Positions 42,834-54,017 of a DNA stretch of 64,000 nucleotides are shown piece after piece; position 1 is the first letter of the stretch; each line of letters begins with the position of its first letter. The notes below the pieces were generated by a model. That model saw nothing but the letters and a program-made list of their open reading frames with translations, did no database searches and was not told the DNA's origin. A program made the position numbers and the translations under genes. The DNA is taken from positions 4,860,001-4,924,000 of the forward strand of contig NZ_CP126170.1 of the NCBI RefSeq assembly GCF_033170385.1. Direction: 5' to 3'. Source of the DNA: Xanthomonas rydalmerensis (lineage in GTDB: Bacteria > Pseudomonadota > Gammaproteobacteria > Xanthomonadales > Xanthomonadaceae).

Positions 42834-44270
42834 TCACCGCACCAGGAACGAGAGCATGCGCGCGATCCGCGCATACGGCGGTTTCAGCAGGTCGCTGCCG
42901 GCGCGGCGCGACTGCCACAGGACCGGCAGCGCCTTGCTGAAGGCGTCGAAGCCGGCACGACCGTGATAGGCGCCCATGCCGCTGGGGCCGATGCCGCCGA
43001 ACGGCAGCGCGTTGGCGGCGAAATGCAGCAGGCTGTCGTTGACGGTGACCCCGCCGGCGAGGGTGGCGTGCAGGATGGTCTCGATCCGCGCGCGGTCGTG
43101 GCTGAAGGGATACAGCGCCAGCGGCCGGTCGCGGCTGTTGATCTCGGCGATGGCCGCATCCAGGGAGCGGTAGCTGCGCACCGGCAGGATCGGGCCGAAG
43201 ATCTCCTCCCGCATCAGCAGCGCGTCGTCGCCCGGCTGCAGCACCAGCGTGGGCACGATCAACCGCTCGCGCTCGGCACGTTCGCGTTCCACCGTGGCCA
43301 GTTCGATGACCTCCAGGCCGCGCGCACGGGCATCGTCCAGATAGCTGCGCAGGCGCCGGTACTGGCCCTCGTTGACGATGCGGGTGTAGTCCTCGGCGCT
43401 GGCGAAATCGCCGTAGCGCGCCAGCACCTGCGCACGCAGCGCCTGCACCAGCGCCGCCTCGCGGCCTGCGTCGATCAGCACGTAGTCCGGGGCGATGCAG
43501 GTCTGCCCGGCGTTGAACCACTTGCCGGTGGCCAGGCGCGCGGCGGCCTGTTCCAGTGGGTAGTCGGCGCAGACGATGGCCGGCGACTTGCCGCCCAGTT
43601 CCAGGGTCAGCGGGGTCAGGTTGGCGGCGGCGGCCGCCATCACCTTGCGCCCGACCGCGGTGGAGCCGGTGAACACCAGGTGGTCCAGCGGCAGCGCGGC
43701 GAACGCCGACGCCACTTCGGCACCGCCCAGCGCCACCGCCACGCGCTGCGGCGGGAACACCTCGGCCAGCAGCGACTGCAGGAACTGCGCGCTGCGCGGG
43801 GTGTGCTCGGAGGGTTTCAGGTAGACGTGATTGCCGGCGGCGATGGCGGTGGCCAGCGGGATCAGCGCCAGGTTGACCGGGTAGTTCCAGGGCGCGATCA
43901 CCCCGACCACGCCGACCGGCACCGGCCGCACTTCCGCGCGTGCCGGCCACAGCCGCCAGCCGGCGCCGACCCGCTGCGGGCGCATCCAGCGCTTGAGGTG
44001 GCGCAGCAGGTGGTCGATCTCGCCAAGCACGGTCATGCCGTCGGCGAGCAGCGATTCATGGCGCGAACGGTGGCCGAAATCGGCGGCGATGGCATCGGCC
44101 ATCTCCGGCAGCCGCCGCTTCAGCGCCGCGCGCAAGCGCAGCAGGTCCTCGCGGCGCTGCGTCCGCTCCGGCTTGGCCGATTGCCAGGCCGCGCGCAGGC
44201 GCTGCAGGGTGACTGGCAGGGCGGCCAGCGGCGTGTCGGCGGAAGCGGCATCGGCAACGGGGGTCGGCAT
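42834..44270 (-). CDS. Aldehyde dehydrogenase, coniferyl aldehyde dehydrogenase type
   Basis: A 478-residue NAD(P)-dependent aldehyde dehydrogenase. The N-terminal region with GEIDHLLRHLKRWMRP and the PWNYPVNLAL, TLELGGKSPAIV (Glu) and GQTCIAPDYVL (catalytic Cys) motifs place it with the coniferyl/class 3-like aldehyde dehydrogenases that lack extended C-terminal tails. A hydrophobic C-terminus is present. It may oxidise plant phenylpropanoid or fatty aldehydes; the substrate is inferred from similarity only. Confidence 0.88.
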   Translation of the reverse strand: MPTPVADAASADTPLAALPVTLQRLRAAWQSAKPERTQRREDLLRLRAALKRRLPEMADAIAADFGHRSRHESLLADGMTVLGEIDHLLRHLKRWMRPQRVGAGWRLWPARAEVRPVPVGVVGVIAPWNYPVNLALIPLATAIAAGNHVYLKPSEHTPRSAQFLQSLLAEVFPPQRVAVALGGAEVASAFAALPLDHLVFTGSTAVGRKVMAAAAANLTPLTLELGGKSPAIVCADYPLEQAAARLATGKWFNAGQTCIAPDYVLIDAGREAALVQALRAQVLARYGDFASAEDYTRIVNEGQYRRLRSYLDDARARGLEVIELATVERERAERERLIVPTLVLQPGDDALLMREEIFGPILPVRSYRSLDAAIAEINSRDRPLALYPFSHDRARIETILHATLAGGVTVNDSLLHFAANALPFGGIGPSGMGAYHGRAGFDAFSKALPVLWQSRRAGSDLLKPPYARIARMLSFLVR

Positions 44271-44362
44271 GGGCGCACTATACGATGGCGGTTGCGGGTG
44301 TCGTGCGCGTCAGTCGCAGGGCAGCGGCACGACCGAGACCCTGAGGTTTCACAGCGGGTCGC

Positions 44363-44446
44363 GTCGGGACTGAAGTCCCTCCCACAAGGGGCGCGCCAGC
44401 ATCGCCGCGGACTGAAGTGCCACCTGTGGGAGGGACTTCAGTCCCG
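44363..44446. repeat. Second REP family, GGGACTTCAGTCCC type
   Basis: An inverted copy at 44363-44385 (GTCGGGACTGAAGTCCCTCCCAC), a decayed copy near 44409-44423, and a forward copy at 44426-44446 (GTGGGAGGGACTTCAGTCCCG). The same architecture as the RAYT-flanking REP but a different stem, so probably a sister family. Confidence 0.88.
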
Positions 44447-44484
44447 GCCCGATGGAGCTGGGCACGCGAGACGCTGTGCTCCGG

Positions 44485-45168
44485 CTACGCCGGTTCTTCC
44501 AGCAACCACGCCTGCAACTGCGCCAGCGAGGCGACTTCATGGTGCGGCACGATGCCCTCCGGCGCCGCGGCGCCGTGCGCATTGAACCAGCAGGTGTGCA
44601 GGCCCGCGGCCAGGCCGCCGCCGATGTCCGCCTGCGGGTTGTCGCCGACCATCAGCACCTGCGCCGGCGGCGGATCGCCCAGTTGCGCCAGCGCGTGCGC
44701 GAAGATCCCTGGGTGCGGCTTGGCCACGCCCACCACCTCGGAAATGGCGATGACCTCGAAGCGATCGTGCAGGCCGGTGCGTTGCAGGCGCGCGTTCTGC
44801 AGTGCGCCGAAGCCGTTGGTGACCAGGCCGAGGCGGGCGTGGCCGCGCAAGGCGTCGAGCAAGGCCACCGCCCCGTCCAGCGGCGTGCACAGTTCGGCCA
44901 TCGCCGCCAGGAACGCCGTGTTCAAGGTCTCCGGCTCAGTCTGCAGGCGCTGCGCCCAATCGGCGAAACGGCGCTGCTGCAATTGCAGCGCGGTGATCGC
45001 GCCGTTCTGGTACTGCACCCACAGCGGTCGATTGCAGGCGGTATAGGCGGCGTACTCGGCTTCGCCGAACTGCACGCCGTAGCCGGCGAACATGCGCTGC
45101 AGGCCGGCGAAGGCGTCGAAGTGGAACAGGGTGTCGTCGGCGTCGAACAGGATCCAGCGGTAGCGCAT
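44485..45168 (-). CDS. yjjG: Pyrimidine 5'-nucleotidase YjjG
   Basis: A 227-residue HAD hydrolase. Motif I FDADDTLFHFDAF (Asp9 and Asp11), motif II LVTNGFG (about 116), and motif III/IV KPHPGIF ... MVGDNPQADI (about 152-178) are all present. YjjG removes phosphate from non-canonical pyrimidine nucleotides, a house-cleaning role. The ATG at 45166-45168 has the conserved MRYRWILFDADDTL start. Confidence 0.9.
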   Translation of the reverse strand: MRYRWILFDADDTLFHFDAFAGLQRMFAGYGVQFGEAEYAAYTACNRPLWVQYQNGAITALQLQQRRFADWAQRLQTEPETLNTAFLAAMAELCTPLDGAVALLDALRGHARLGLVTNGFGALQNARLQRTGLHDRFEVIAISEVVGVAKPHPGIFAHALAQLGDPPPAQVLMVGDNPQADIGGGLAAGLHTCWFNAHGAAAPEGIVPHHEVASLAQLQAWLLEEPA

Positions 45169-45226
45169 GTGGCGGCACGACGAAGGCGGCGGGCGCTCAT
45201 GGTAGCGCCGCCTCGCCGTGCAGACG

Positions 45227-45252
45227 ACGACGCCGGCCCTCGGGCCGGCGTC
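45227..45252. terminator. Strong stem-loop between the M35 gene and yjjG
   Basis: CGACGCCGGCCC and GGGCCGGCGTCG (hairpin with a short loop) lie in the 123-bp gap between two minus-strand genes. Not followed by a long T run. Confidence 0.6.
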
Positions 45253-45291
45253 GTGTGCGGCAACTCAGTACCGCGCTGCCGCCTGGCGCCG

Positions 45292-45789
45292 TCATCCGCC
45301 CGTCCGTGCCAGGTCCTCGACCAGCAACTCGTAGGCATCGGCGGTGTTGCGCTTGAGCGTATAGGACAGCGCCCGGACCTGCCGCTCGCCATAGGCATGG
45401 TCGTCGGTGCCCCGCACCACCGCCCAATGCGACGCCTCGTGAACCAGGGTCCCCGCCTGCTCCACCGCATCCAGGGTGAAGTACGCCGCGCACAGGTAGA
45501 TCCGCTGCGGATTGTTCGGCCACACGTACGCGATCGTGTCCTCGGCCTCGTGCTCGTCGAACTCGAACGCAGCCTTGCGGTCCAGCCGCTGCAACGCCTC
45601 GACGATCTGTCGGTAGTCTCGACGGTAGCCGTCCAGATGCGCGGGGGTGCCGCGGCTGTCGAAGTGCTTGCCGACCAGGCCGGCGAGCGCCTGATCGGAC
45701 AGCCCGAGGACGTGGTTGCAGAGGGCCACGGCGTTTGCCAGCGCTTTGTCGGCGACCTTGAATTCCTGCGGATTCAATGGGCGTGTCAT
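45292..45789 (-). CDS. Small M35/aspzincin metallopeptidase-domain protein
   Basis: A 165-residue protein without signal peptide or membrane segment. H117-E-A-S-H121 is followed by G127-T-D-D130-H-A-Y-G134, the aspzincin signature (HExxH plus GTxDxxYG) of the M35 and lysine-specific metallo-endopeptidase families. All three zinc ligands are therefore present. The domain is alone, without a propeptide. Aspzincins are mostly secreted enzymes or toxin domains; without a signal this one acts in the cytosol or needs a dedicated secretion system. Flanked on both sides by hairpins, so it is a single-gene unit. Confidence 0.8.
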   Translation of the reverse strand: MTRPLNPQEFKVADKALANAVALCNHVLGLSDQALAGLVGKHFDSRGTPAHLDGYRRDYRQIVEALQRLDRKAAFEFDEHEAEDTIAYVWPNNPQRIYLCAAYFTLDAVEQAGTLVHEASHWAVVRGTDDHAYGERQVRALSYTLKRNTADAYELLVEDLARTGG

Positions 45790-45923
45790 CGTTCTGCCTC
45801 GTCATCGGCCACATGGCCGTGACGCAAGCGTGCGGCGACCAGCACGAGCCGGCACTCGGTCAGCGCCTCAGATCGGCAGGCGCAGATGCTGATGCCAAAA
45901 AGTCACGATCGCTCCAACGCAGA

Positions 45924-45944
45924 ACGCCGGCACGAGGCCGGCGT
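45924..45944 (-). terminator. Stem-loop downstream of actP
   Basis: ACGCCGGC-ACGAG-GCCGGCGT forms an 8-bp stem 28 bp past the actP stop on the minus strand, followed by TCTG; a moderate terminator. Confidence 0.6.
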
Positions 45945-45971
45945 CCTGTCGATGACCGCCGTGTCGATGGC

Positions 45972-47702
45972 TCAGTGACCCGACCCCCGCGAGGCGCCCA
46001 GCCCGGTCTCGGCGCGGATCTGCTGCGCCTTGAACGCGGCGCGTTCCTTGCCGGCCTGCGCGCTGCGGTCCAGCACCGAGAACAGCCAGATGCCGACGAA
46101 GCCGATCGTCACCGAGAACAACGCCGGCGAGGTGTACGGGAACGGCGCCGAGCCGGTCGGGTTGCCCAGCGTGTCCACCCACACCGACGGCGACAGCACC
46201 GTCAGCACCAGCGAGGAGATCAGGCCCAGGAAGCCGCCGATCACCGCGCCGCGGGTGGTGCAGTCCTTCCACAGCAAGGACAGGATCAGCACCGGGAAGT
46301 TGGCCGAGGCGGCGATGGCGAAGGCCAGCGACACCATGAAGGCCACGTTCTGCTTCTCGAACACGATGCCCAGCAGCACCGCGATGATGCCCAGCGCGAT
46401 GGTGGTGACGCGCGACACCTTCAGCTCCGAGCCCGGGGCCGGATTGCCCTTCTTGATCACCGTGGCGTACAGGTCGTGGGACACCGCCGAGGCGCCGGAC
46501 AGGGTCAGGCCGGCGACCACCGCCAGGATGGTGGCGAAGGCCACCGCGGAGATGAAGCCCATGAACACGTTGCCGCCCACCGCGTTGCCGACCAGCACCG
46601 CCGCCATGTTGGCCGCGCCCTTGCCGCCGTGGATGGTGCCGGTGGCGACGTCGGCGAACTGCGGGTTGGTCAGCACCAGGGCGATGGCGCCGAAGCCGAT
46701 GATGAAGATCAGGATGTAGAAGTAGCCGATCCAGGTGGTGGCCCACAGCACCGACTTGCGCGCCTGCTTGGCGTCGGGGACGGTGAAGAAGCGCATCAGG
46801 ATGTGCGGCAGGCCGGCGGTGCCGAACATCAGCGCCATGCCGAAGGAGATCGCCGAGATCGGATCCTTGACGAAGCCGCCCGGGCCCATGATCGACAGGC
46901 CGGCACTGGCCGCCTCTTCCGGCGAGGCGCCGCCGTTGGCCGCCACTGCGGTCTTCACCCGCACGCCCTCGGCGAACAGCGCCTCGAAGCTGAAGTTGAA
47001 GTGCCACATGATCGCCACGGCCATGAAGGTCACGCCGGTCAGCAGCAGCACCGCCTTGATGATCTGCACCCAGGTGGTGGCGGTCATGCCGCCGAACAGC
47101 ACGTAGACCATCATCAGCACGCCGACCAGGCTCACCGCCACCCAGTAGTCCAGGCCGAACAGCAGCTTGATCAGCGCGCCGGCGCCGACCATCTGCGCGA
47201 TCAGGTAGAACAGCACCACCACCAGCGTGCCGGAGGCGGCGAAGCTGCGGATCGCGGTCGGCGCGAAACGGTAGCCGGCCACGTCGGCGAAGGTGTACTT
47301 GCCGAGGTTGCGCAGGCGCTCGGCCATCAGGAAGGTCAGGATCGGCCAGCCGACCAAAAAGCCGATGGCGTAGATCAGGCCGTCGTAGCCGTTGGTCATC
47401 ACCGCCGCGGTGATGCCCAGGAACGAGGCCGCCGACATGTAGTCGCCGGCGATCGCCAGGCCGTTCTGGAAGCCGGTGATGCCGCCGCCGGCGGTGTAGA
47501 AGTCGGATGCCGAGCGGGTCTTCTTCGCCGCCCATTTGGTGATCCACAGCGTGCCGGCGACGAAGAAGGCGAACATTCCGATCGCCACCCAGTTGGTCGG
47601 CTGCTTGTCGGTCTGGCCGACATCGCCGCCCGCGGCCAGGGCCGCGCCGGCCGGCAGCAGCGCGGCCAGCAGCAGCAGAAGGAAGCGCAGGTGCTTGCTC
47701 AT
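45972..47702 (-). CDS. actP: Cation/acetate symporter ActP
   Basis: A 576-residue sodium:solute symporter family protein with an N-terminal signal-like segment and about 13 membrane segments. [33 protein letters not shown] (about 60-95) is characteristic of ActP. It imports acetate and similar short acids with sodium. Its ATG overlaps the stop of the DUF485 gene (ATGA), the usual yjcH-actP pairing. Acetyl-CoA synthetase is encoded nearby in the opposite direction. Confidence 0.95.
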   Translation of the reverse strand: MSKHLRFLLLLLAALLPAGAALAAGGDVGQTDKQPTNWVAIGMFAFFVAGTLWITKWAAKKTRSASDFYTAGGGITGFQNGLAIAGDYMSAASFLGITAAVMTNGYDGLIYAIGFLVGWPILTFLMAERLRNLGKYTFADVAGYRFAPTAIRSFAASGTLVVVLFYLIAQMVGAGALIKLLFGLDYWVAVSLVGVLMMVYVLFGGMTATTWVQIIKAVLLLTGVTFMAVAIMWHFNFSFEALFAEGVRVKTAVAANGGASPEEAASAGLSIMGPGGFVKDPISAISFGMALMFGTAGLPHILMRFFTVPDAKQARKSVLWATTWIGYFYILIFIIGFGAIALVLTNPQFADVATGTIHGGKGAANMAAVLVGNAVGGNVFMGFISAVAFATILAVVAGLTLSGASAVSHDLYATVIKKGNPAPGSELKVSRVTTIALGIIAVLLGIVFEKQNVAFMVSLAFAIAASANFPVLILSLLWKDCTTRGAVIGGFLGLISSLVLTVLSPSVWVDTLGNPTGSAPFPYTSPALFSVTIGFVGIWLFSVLDRSAQAGKERAAFKAQQIRAETGLGASRGSGH

Positions 47703-48016
47703 TGGCGGGCGTCCTCGAGGATGTCGGCGGTCAGCTGGTCGTACACGGTGTTGGCGCGACGCACGTAGATCGCGGTGATGGCGATGGTGAAGACCATCAC
47801 CCCGATCGCGATCGGAATGCCGATGGTGGTGACGCCGCTGCCCATCGGCTGGGCCAGGAACGCCTTGTCGAAGGCGATCAGGCCGATGAAGCCGAAGTAG
47901 GCCAGCAACATCAGGATGGTCAGCGTCCAGCCCAGTGCGTTGCGCTGGCGCTTGAGCGCGTGATACTTCGGATTGGCGTCGATCTTGGCGATCAGCGCGT
48001 CGTTGGAGAGGGTCAT
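47699..48016 (-). CDS. yjcH: DUF485 inner membrane protein, YjcH type
   Basis: A 105-residue protein with two hydrophobic segments (about 28-50 and 62-85) and the DUF485 features [16 protein letters not shown] and [12 protein letters not shown]. It nearly always precedes actP and may be a small subunit of the transporter. Translationally coupled to actP. Confidence 0.93.
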   Translation of the reverse strand: MTLSNDALIAKIDANPKYHALKRQRNALGWTLTILMLLAYFGFIGLIAFDKAFLAQPMGSGVTTIGIPIAIGVMVFTIAITAIYVRRANTVYDQLTADILEDARQ

Positions 48017-48048
48017 GTGGTGACTCCGGAAAGTGGCCGCGGCGCGGA

Positions 48049-49461
48049 TCAGAAGCTGTATTTGGTGGTGAACTGCAGGCGGGTGATGTCGCCCTTGGCG
48101 CCGCTTTCGATCTCGCGCTTGCCGTACATCAGCTCGGCGCCGATATCGACCTTGGGCAGCGGCGAGTAGAAGACGTTGCCGCGGATGCTCTGCACGCTCT
48201 TGGTCACGCCCAGGCCGGTGCGCGCGGTGTCGTTGTCGTAGTCGCTGCGCGCATAGATCAGGTTGGTGCGCAGCTTGGGCGAGAACGCGTGGCGCCAGCC
48301 GACATAGCCGGCGACCACCCCGACCGTGTCCAGGTCGCGGTCGGCGGCGTCGTACACCGCGTTCTGGGCGATGCCCAGGCCGATGTAGCGGCCGATGCCT
48401 TCGCCGCCGGTGAGCTGGTAGAACAGGCTGTCGCTGTCGCTGGCCACCCACTTGCCGCCCAGGGTCAGGCCGCCGGAGGCCTTGCTGGCGTCGGCACCGG
48501 TGGCGCGGTTGTCGACCTTCTGCTGGCCGACCACGCCGGCGACGCCGAAGCTGCCCCAGTCGCCCTTCCAGCCGTAGCGCACGGTCAGGTCCGGCAGCGC
48601 GCCGCGGTCGGAACTGGCGGTACTGACCACGCCGGCCACGCTGCGCGTGTACAGGGTGGTTTCCGGGTTCTCCAGGGCGATGCTGAAGCCGCCGTTGGTG
48701 TAGCGCACCTGCGCCTGGCGCACGAACACCACGCCATCGGTGGGGCCGATGAAGTCGGCCGCTTCCGGCAGCGCCGCCGGATCCATGAAGTTGGACCAGG
48801 TCTGGCCGGCCAGCCAGTGGTTCCAGTACATGTAGGCATGGCGCAGGGTGGCGCCGTAGGTGTTGGTGGCGGTCTGGGTGCCCAGGGAATTGCCGAAGAA
48901 GTCCAGCTCCACCAGCGCGCCGGCCTTGTTGCCGCCTTCGGTGACGCTGTCCACGCCGAAGTTGATCCGCGAGAACTTGGCGTGGGCGTTGTAGTCGGTG
49001 CCGGACTTGGCGCCGCCCACCGGAGTCTGCCCGGGCAGGTACAGCGCGCGGCCGGTGGCGTCGTCGGCGAGCTGGCCGTCGCCGGTGCGGGTGGCCAGGA
49101 AGTCGGCCTTGATGAAGCCACCGACCTTGAAGGTGGTGCCGGGCGTGGCCCCCGGGGTGATCGTGGTGACCTGGATCGGCGCCTTGCCGGCCGGCGGTGT
49201 CGGGGGTGCCGGCGGCGGCGCGGCCTGGGTCGAGCGGACCGCGGCGACCTCGGTCTGGGTCTGCGCGATCTGCCCCTGCTGCTGTTGCTGCGCGGACAGC
49301 AGTTGTTGCACCTGCCGCTCCAACTCGGCCACGCGGGTCTCCAGCGCCTGTTCGCGCGCCGAGGGTTTGCCTTGGGCGAAGGCCGCGCCAGGCGCGACCA
49401 GGGCCACCAACAGCGCGGCCGCCAACGGGCGACGCGCCAAGGATGCGATGCGGTTGCTCAT
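48049..49461 (-). CDS. DcaP-like trimeric outer membrane porin
   Basis: A 470-residue outer membrane protein. Signal peptide (ends GAAFAQG), then a coiled coil (about 30-65: [17 protein letters not shown] and a Gln-rich run), a Pro-rich linker, and a beta-barrel ending in a terminal Phe (QFTTKYSF). This is the DcaP organisation: porin for carboxylic acids. It lies upstream of yjcH-actP on the same strand, so it may supply acetate to ActP across the outer membrane. Confidence 0.85.
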   Translation of the reverse strand: MSNRIASLARRPLAAALLVALVAPGAAFAQGKPSAREQALETRVAELERQVQQLLSAQQQQQGQIAQTQTEVAAVRSTQAAPPPAPPTPPAGKAPIQVTTITPGATPGTTFKVGGFIKADFLATRTGDGQLADDATGRALYLPGQTPVGGAKSGTDYNAHAKFSRINFGVDSVTEGGNKAGALVELDFFGNSLGTQTATNTYGATLRHAYMYWNHWLAGQTWSNFMDPAALPEAADFIGPTDGVVFVRQAQVRYTNGGFSIALENPETTLYTRSVAGVVSTASSDRGALPDLTVRYGWKGDWGSFGVAGVVGQQKVDNRATGADASKASGGLTLGGKWVASDSDSLFYQLTGGEGIGRYIGLGIAQNAVYDAADRDLDTVGVVAGYVGWRHAFSPKLRTNLIYARSDYDNDTARTGLGVTKSVQSIRGNVFYSPLPKVDIGAELMYGKREIESGAKGDITRLQFTTKYSF

Positions 49462-49548
49462 TACTCCCTCCCGAATAATGGATCGCCGCGCACACAGGCG
49501 CGGCCGAACCGCAGCGTGCGCGACCGCGCTGGCCGCGCCTATTGGCCA

Positions 49549-49585
49549 TTAGTCGAACGTCGGCTGAGTTACGACCATCGTCTAA
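49549..49585. promoter_or_regulatory. Imperfect dyad in the acs / porin divergent promoter region
   Basis: TTAGTCGA (49549-49556) and TCGTCTAA (49578-49585) form an inverted repeat with one mismatch, spaced by 21 bp. The position between two divergent acetate genes suits a regulator such as the LuxR-type protein encoded at 51760, but no binding consensus was compared. Confidence 0.35.
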
Positions 49586-49676
49586 GGCCCGGCGCGTGTG
49601 CGCTTAACGCCGGATGCGGCACACTTCGCATTGACGCGCCGCCGCATGCGGCGCCCCGTTCATTGCAGAGGGAACC

Positions 49677-51620
<1,944 letters not shown>

Positions 51621-51627
51621 GGCGCGC

Positions 51628-51755
51628 CGGGATTCGGGAGTCGGGATTGGGGATTCGCCAAAGCGGTCCCCTGTCCGTGTCCAATCTCCTGACGACGTCA
51701 CGCTCCGCTGTTGCTGTTGCTCTACGAATCCCCAATCCCAAATCCTGAATCCCCG
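51628..51755. repeat. Inverted GGGATTCGGG-type intergenic element
   Basis: A left arm of alternating GGGATT / CGGGA units (51628-51657) and a right arm of the complementary sequence (51725-51755, CGAATCCCCAATCCC...) enclose about 67 bp between acs and the response regulator. A one-armed version of the same repeat occurs at 60140-60164. Confidence 0.8.
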
Positions 51756-51759
51756 CCCC

Positions 51760-52425
51760 ATGCCCACCCTGCTGATCGCCGACGACCATCCCCTGTTCCG
51801 CGAGGCGCTGCGTGGGGCGGTGCAGCGGGTGATGCCTGGGGTGCAGCTGTACGAGGCCGACAGCGTGGAGGCGCTGTACGCGCTGGCCGATCGCCACGCC
51901 GATGCCGATCTGCTGCTGATGGATCTCAACATGCCTGGCGCGCAGGGCTTCAGCGCGCTGGTGCACATGCGCGCGCTGCATCCGCAGTTGCCGGTGGTGG
52001 TGGTGTCCGCACGCGAGGAGCCGACGGTGATGCGGCGCGCGCTGGACCACGGCGCGTTCGGCTTCATTCCCAAGTCGGCCGACTCGGACACCATCGGCCT
52101 GGCCCTGGGTACGGTGCTGGACGGCGAACACTGGGCGCCGCCGGAGGCGCACAACGTGCCGCCCACCGACCGCGCCGAGCGCGAGGTCGGGCAGCGCTTG
52201 CGCGAACTGACCCCGCAGCAGTTCCGGGTGCTACAGATGCTCGGCGCCGGCAGCCTCAACAAGCAGATCGCCTACGACCTGGGCGTGTCCGAGGCCACCA
52301 TCAAGGCCCACGTCACCGCAATCCTGCGCAAGCTCGGCGTCACCAACCGCACCCAGGCGGTGCTGCTGGCCGGCAAGCTGGCCATCGACAGCGACGCCAT
52401 CGTGCTGCCGCCGGAAGAGGACTGA
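51760..52425 (+). CDS. LuxR-family response regulator, CrbR/ErdR-like
   Basis: A 221-residue two-component regulator. The receiver domain (about 1-120) has the acidic pocket DDHP and the phospho-acceptor Asp in LLLMDLNMPG (about 54), and a C-terminal LuxR-type helix-turn-helix (NKQIAYDLGVSEATIKAHVTAIL, about 167-189). Regulators of this type next to acs (CrbR/ErdR, AgmR) activate acs and actP in Vibrio and Pseudomonas. The location here, 139 bp after acs, supports that role. The histidine kinase partner is not in the window. Confidence 0.85.
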   Translation: MPTLLIADDHPLFREALRGAVQRVMPGVQLYEADSVEALYALADRHADADLLLMDLNMPGAQGFSALVHMRALHPQLPVVVVSAREEPTVMRRALDHGAFGFIPKSADSDTIGLALGTVLDGEHWAPPEAHNVPPTDRAEREVGQRLRELTPQQFRVLQMLGAGSLNKQIAYDLGVSEATIKAHVTAILRKLGVTNRTQAVLLAGKLAIDSDAIVLPPEED

Positions 52426-52467
52426 GCCGCCGCCGGGAGCGCGCACGCTCCGGCCTGCAGGCCACGC

Positions 52468-53130
52468 TCAGCCCGATGTCCCGTCCTCGTCGCCATAGAA
52501 CACCACGCCGAGCTTGATCCGTTCGCGGCCCTGCGCGCGGCGGTGGCGGTTGGTGTCGCGCAGCGAATACACACAGCCGCAGTATTCCTGCTGGTAGAAG
52601 CGCTCGCGCTTGCTGATCTCGACCATGCGCGCGGCGCCACCGTGCTTGCGCCAGTTGTAGTCCCAGTAGGTCAGCGCCGGGTACGGGGACGCCGCACGGA
52701 TACCGCTGTCGGTGATCTGGCGCATGTCCTTCCAGCGCGAAATGCCCAGCGAACTGGTCATCACCGCATAGCCGTGCTCGTGCGCGTACAGCGCGGTGCG
52801 CTCGAAGCGCATGTCGAAGCACATCGTGCAGCGGATGCCGCGTTCGGGCTCGTTCTCCATGCCCCGGGCGCGGGCGAACCAGTTGTCGGTGTCGTAGTCG
52901 GCGTCGACGAAGGGCACGCCATGCTGTTCGGCGAAGCGGATGTTCTCCTGCTTGCGCAGTTCGTATTCCCTGGCCGGGTGGATGTTGGGGTTGTAGAAGA
53001 ACACCGTGTAGTCGATACCGGACTCGACGAAGGCCTCCATCAACTCGCCGGAACACGGCGCGCAACACGAGTGCAGCAGCAGGCGTCCACCGTCGCCGGG
53101 CAGGGTCAGGCGCTCGCGGACATTGCTCAT
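52468..53130 (-). CDS. queH: Epoxyqueuosine reductase QueH
   Basis: A 220-residue QueH protein, the cobalamin-independent enzyme for the last step of queuosine synthesis in tRNA. The N-terminal [11 protein letters not shown] motif (about 18-28), the [14 protein letters not shown] motif (about 100) and the YCGCVYSL motif (about 183) provide the cysteine ligands for the iron-sulfur and metal sites. It is the last gene of the valine operon: its ATG overlaps the mmsB stop (ATGA), so it is translated with it. The operon leader carries a cobalamin riboswitch. Confidence 0.93.
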   Translation of the reverse strand: MSNVRERLTLPGDGGRLLLHSCCAPCSGELMEAFVESGIDYTVFFYNPNIHPAREYELRKQENIRFAEQHGVPFVDADYDTDNWFARARGMENEPERGIRCTMCFDMRFERTALYAHEHGYAVMTSSLGISRWKDMRQITDSGIRAASPYPALTYWDYNWRKHGGAARMVEISKRERFYQQEYCGCVYSLRDTNRHRRAQGRERIKLGVVFYGDEDGTSG

Positions 53131-54017
53131 GGCGAATCCGCCAACAGTTGCACGACGCTGGAGAAGTCCAGGCCGCCGCGGCCCTGGCGGCGGTTCAGCG
53201 CGTACAGGTTGCGCGCCAGTTCGCCGAGCGGGATCGCCGCGCCGGTGGCCATCGCCGCCTCCGCGGCCAGGCCCAGGTCCTTGAGCATCAGGTCGCTGCC
53301 GAAGCCGCCGCTGTAGCCGCGCGAGGCCGGCGCCTGTTCCAGCACGCCCGGCCACGGGTTGCAGACCTCGGTGGCCCAGCTGCGGCCGGTGCTGACCGCC
53401 ATCATCCGCGACAGCGCCGCCGGATCCAGCCCATGCGCGGCGCCCAGCGCGAGCGCTTCGCCGGTCGCGGCCATGATCACCCCCAACGCCATGTTGTTGC
53501 ACAGCTTGGCCACCTGCCCGGCGCCGGCCTCGCCCATGTGGAAGATGTTGCGGCCCATCGCCTCCAGTACCGGCCGCGCGCGCTCCAGGGTGGCGGCCGG
53601 GCCGCCGACGATGAAGGTCAAGGTCCCGGCAGCGGCGCCGGCGGTGCCGCCGGACACCGGCGCATCCAGCGGCTGCAGGCCGCGGGCCTCGGCCGCAGCG
53701 GCCAGCGCGCGTGCGGAGGCGGGAGCGATCGTGCTGCTGTCGATGAGCAGCGCGCCTGCGGGAATGTGCGCGAGCAGCCCCTGCGCACCGAGGAACAGGT
53801 CTTCGACGTGGCGGCTGGCCGGCAGCATCGAGATCACCACCTCGGCCTCGGCGACCGCGGCCACCGCGCTGTCGGCCGCATGCGCGCCAGCGGCGGCGGC
53901 AGCCGCGAGGGCGGTGGGGTTGAGGTCGAACACGCGGACCACGTGCCCGGCCTTGACCAGGTTGACGGCCATCGGGCCGCCCATGTTGCCCAAACCGATG
54001 AAGGCGATCCGGCTCAT
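53127..54017 (-). CDS. mmsB: 3-hydroxyisobutyrate dehydrogenase
   Basis: A 296-residue NAD-dependent enzyme oxidising 3-hydroxyisobutyrate to methylmalonate semialdehyde in valine degradation. Rossmann motif [14 protein letters not shown] at residue 4, [16 protein letters not shown] (about 118) with the substrate-binding serine, and KLCNNMALG (catalytic Lys, about 170). Start overlaps the previous gene's stop (ATGA), as does its own stop with queH. Confidence 0.94.
   Translation of the reverse strand: MSRIAFIGLGNMGGPMAVNLVKAGHVVRVFDLNPTALAAAAAAGAHAADSAVAAVAEAEVVISMLPASRHVEDLFLGAQGLLAHIPAGALLIDSSTIAPASARALAAAAEARGLQPLDAPVSGGTAGAAAGTLTFIVGGPAATLERARPVLEAMGRNIFHMGEAGAGQVAKLCNNMALGVIMAATGEALALGAAHGLDPAALSRMMAVSTGRSWATEVCNPWPGVLEQAPASRGYSGGFGSDLMLKDLGLAAEAAMATGAAIPLGELARNLYALNRRQGRGGLDFSSVVQLLADSP

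Noticed and set aside
45777..47768. 663-residue frame opposite actP
   Set aside because: His/Gln/Arg-rich antisense shadow of a transmembrane gene.
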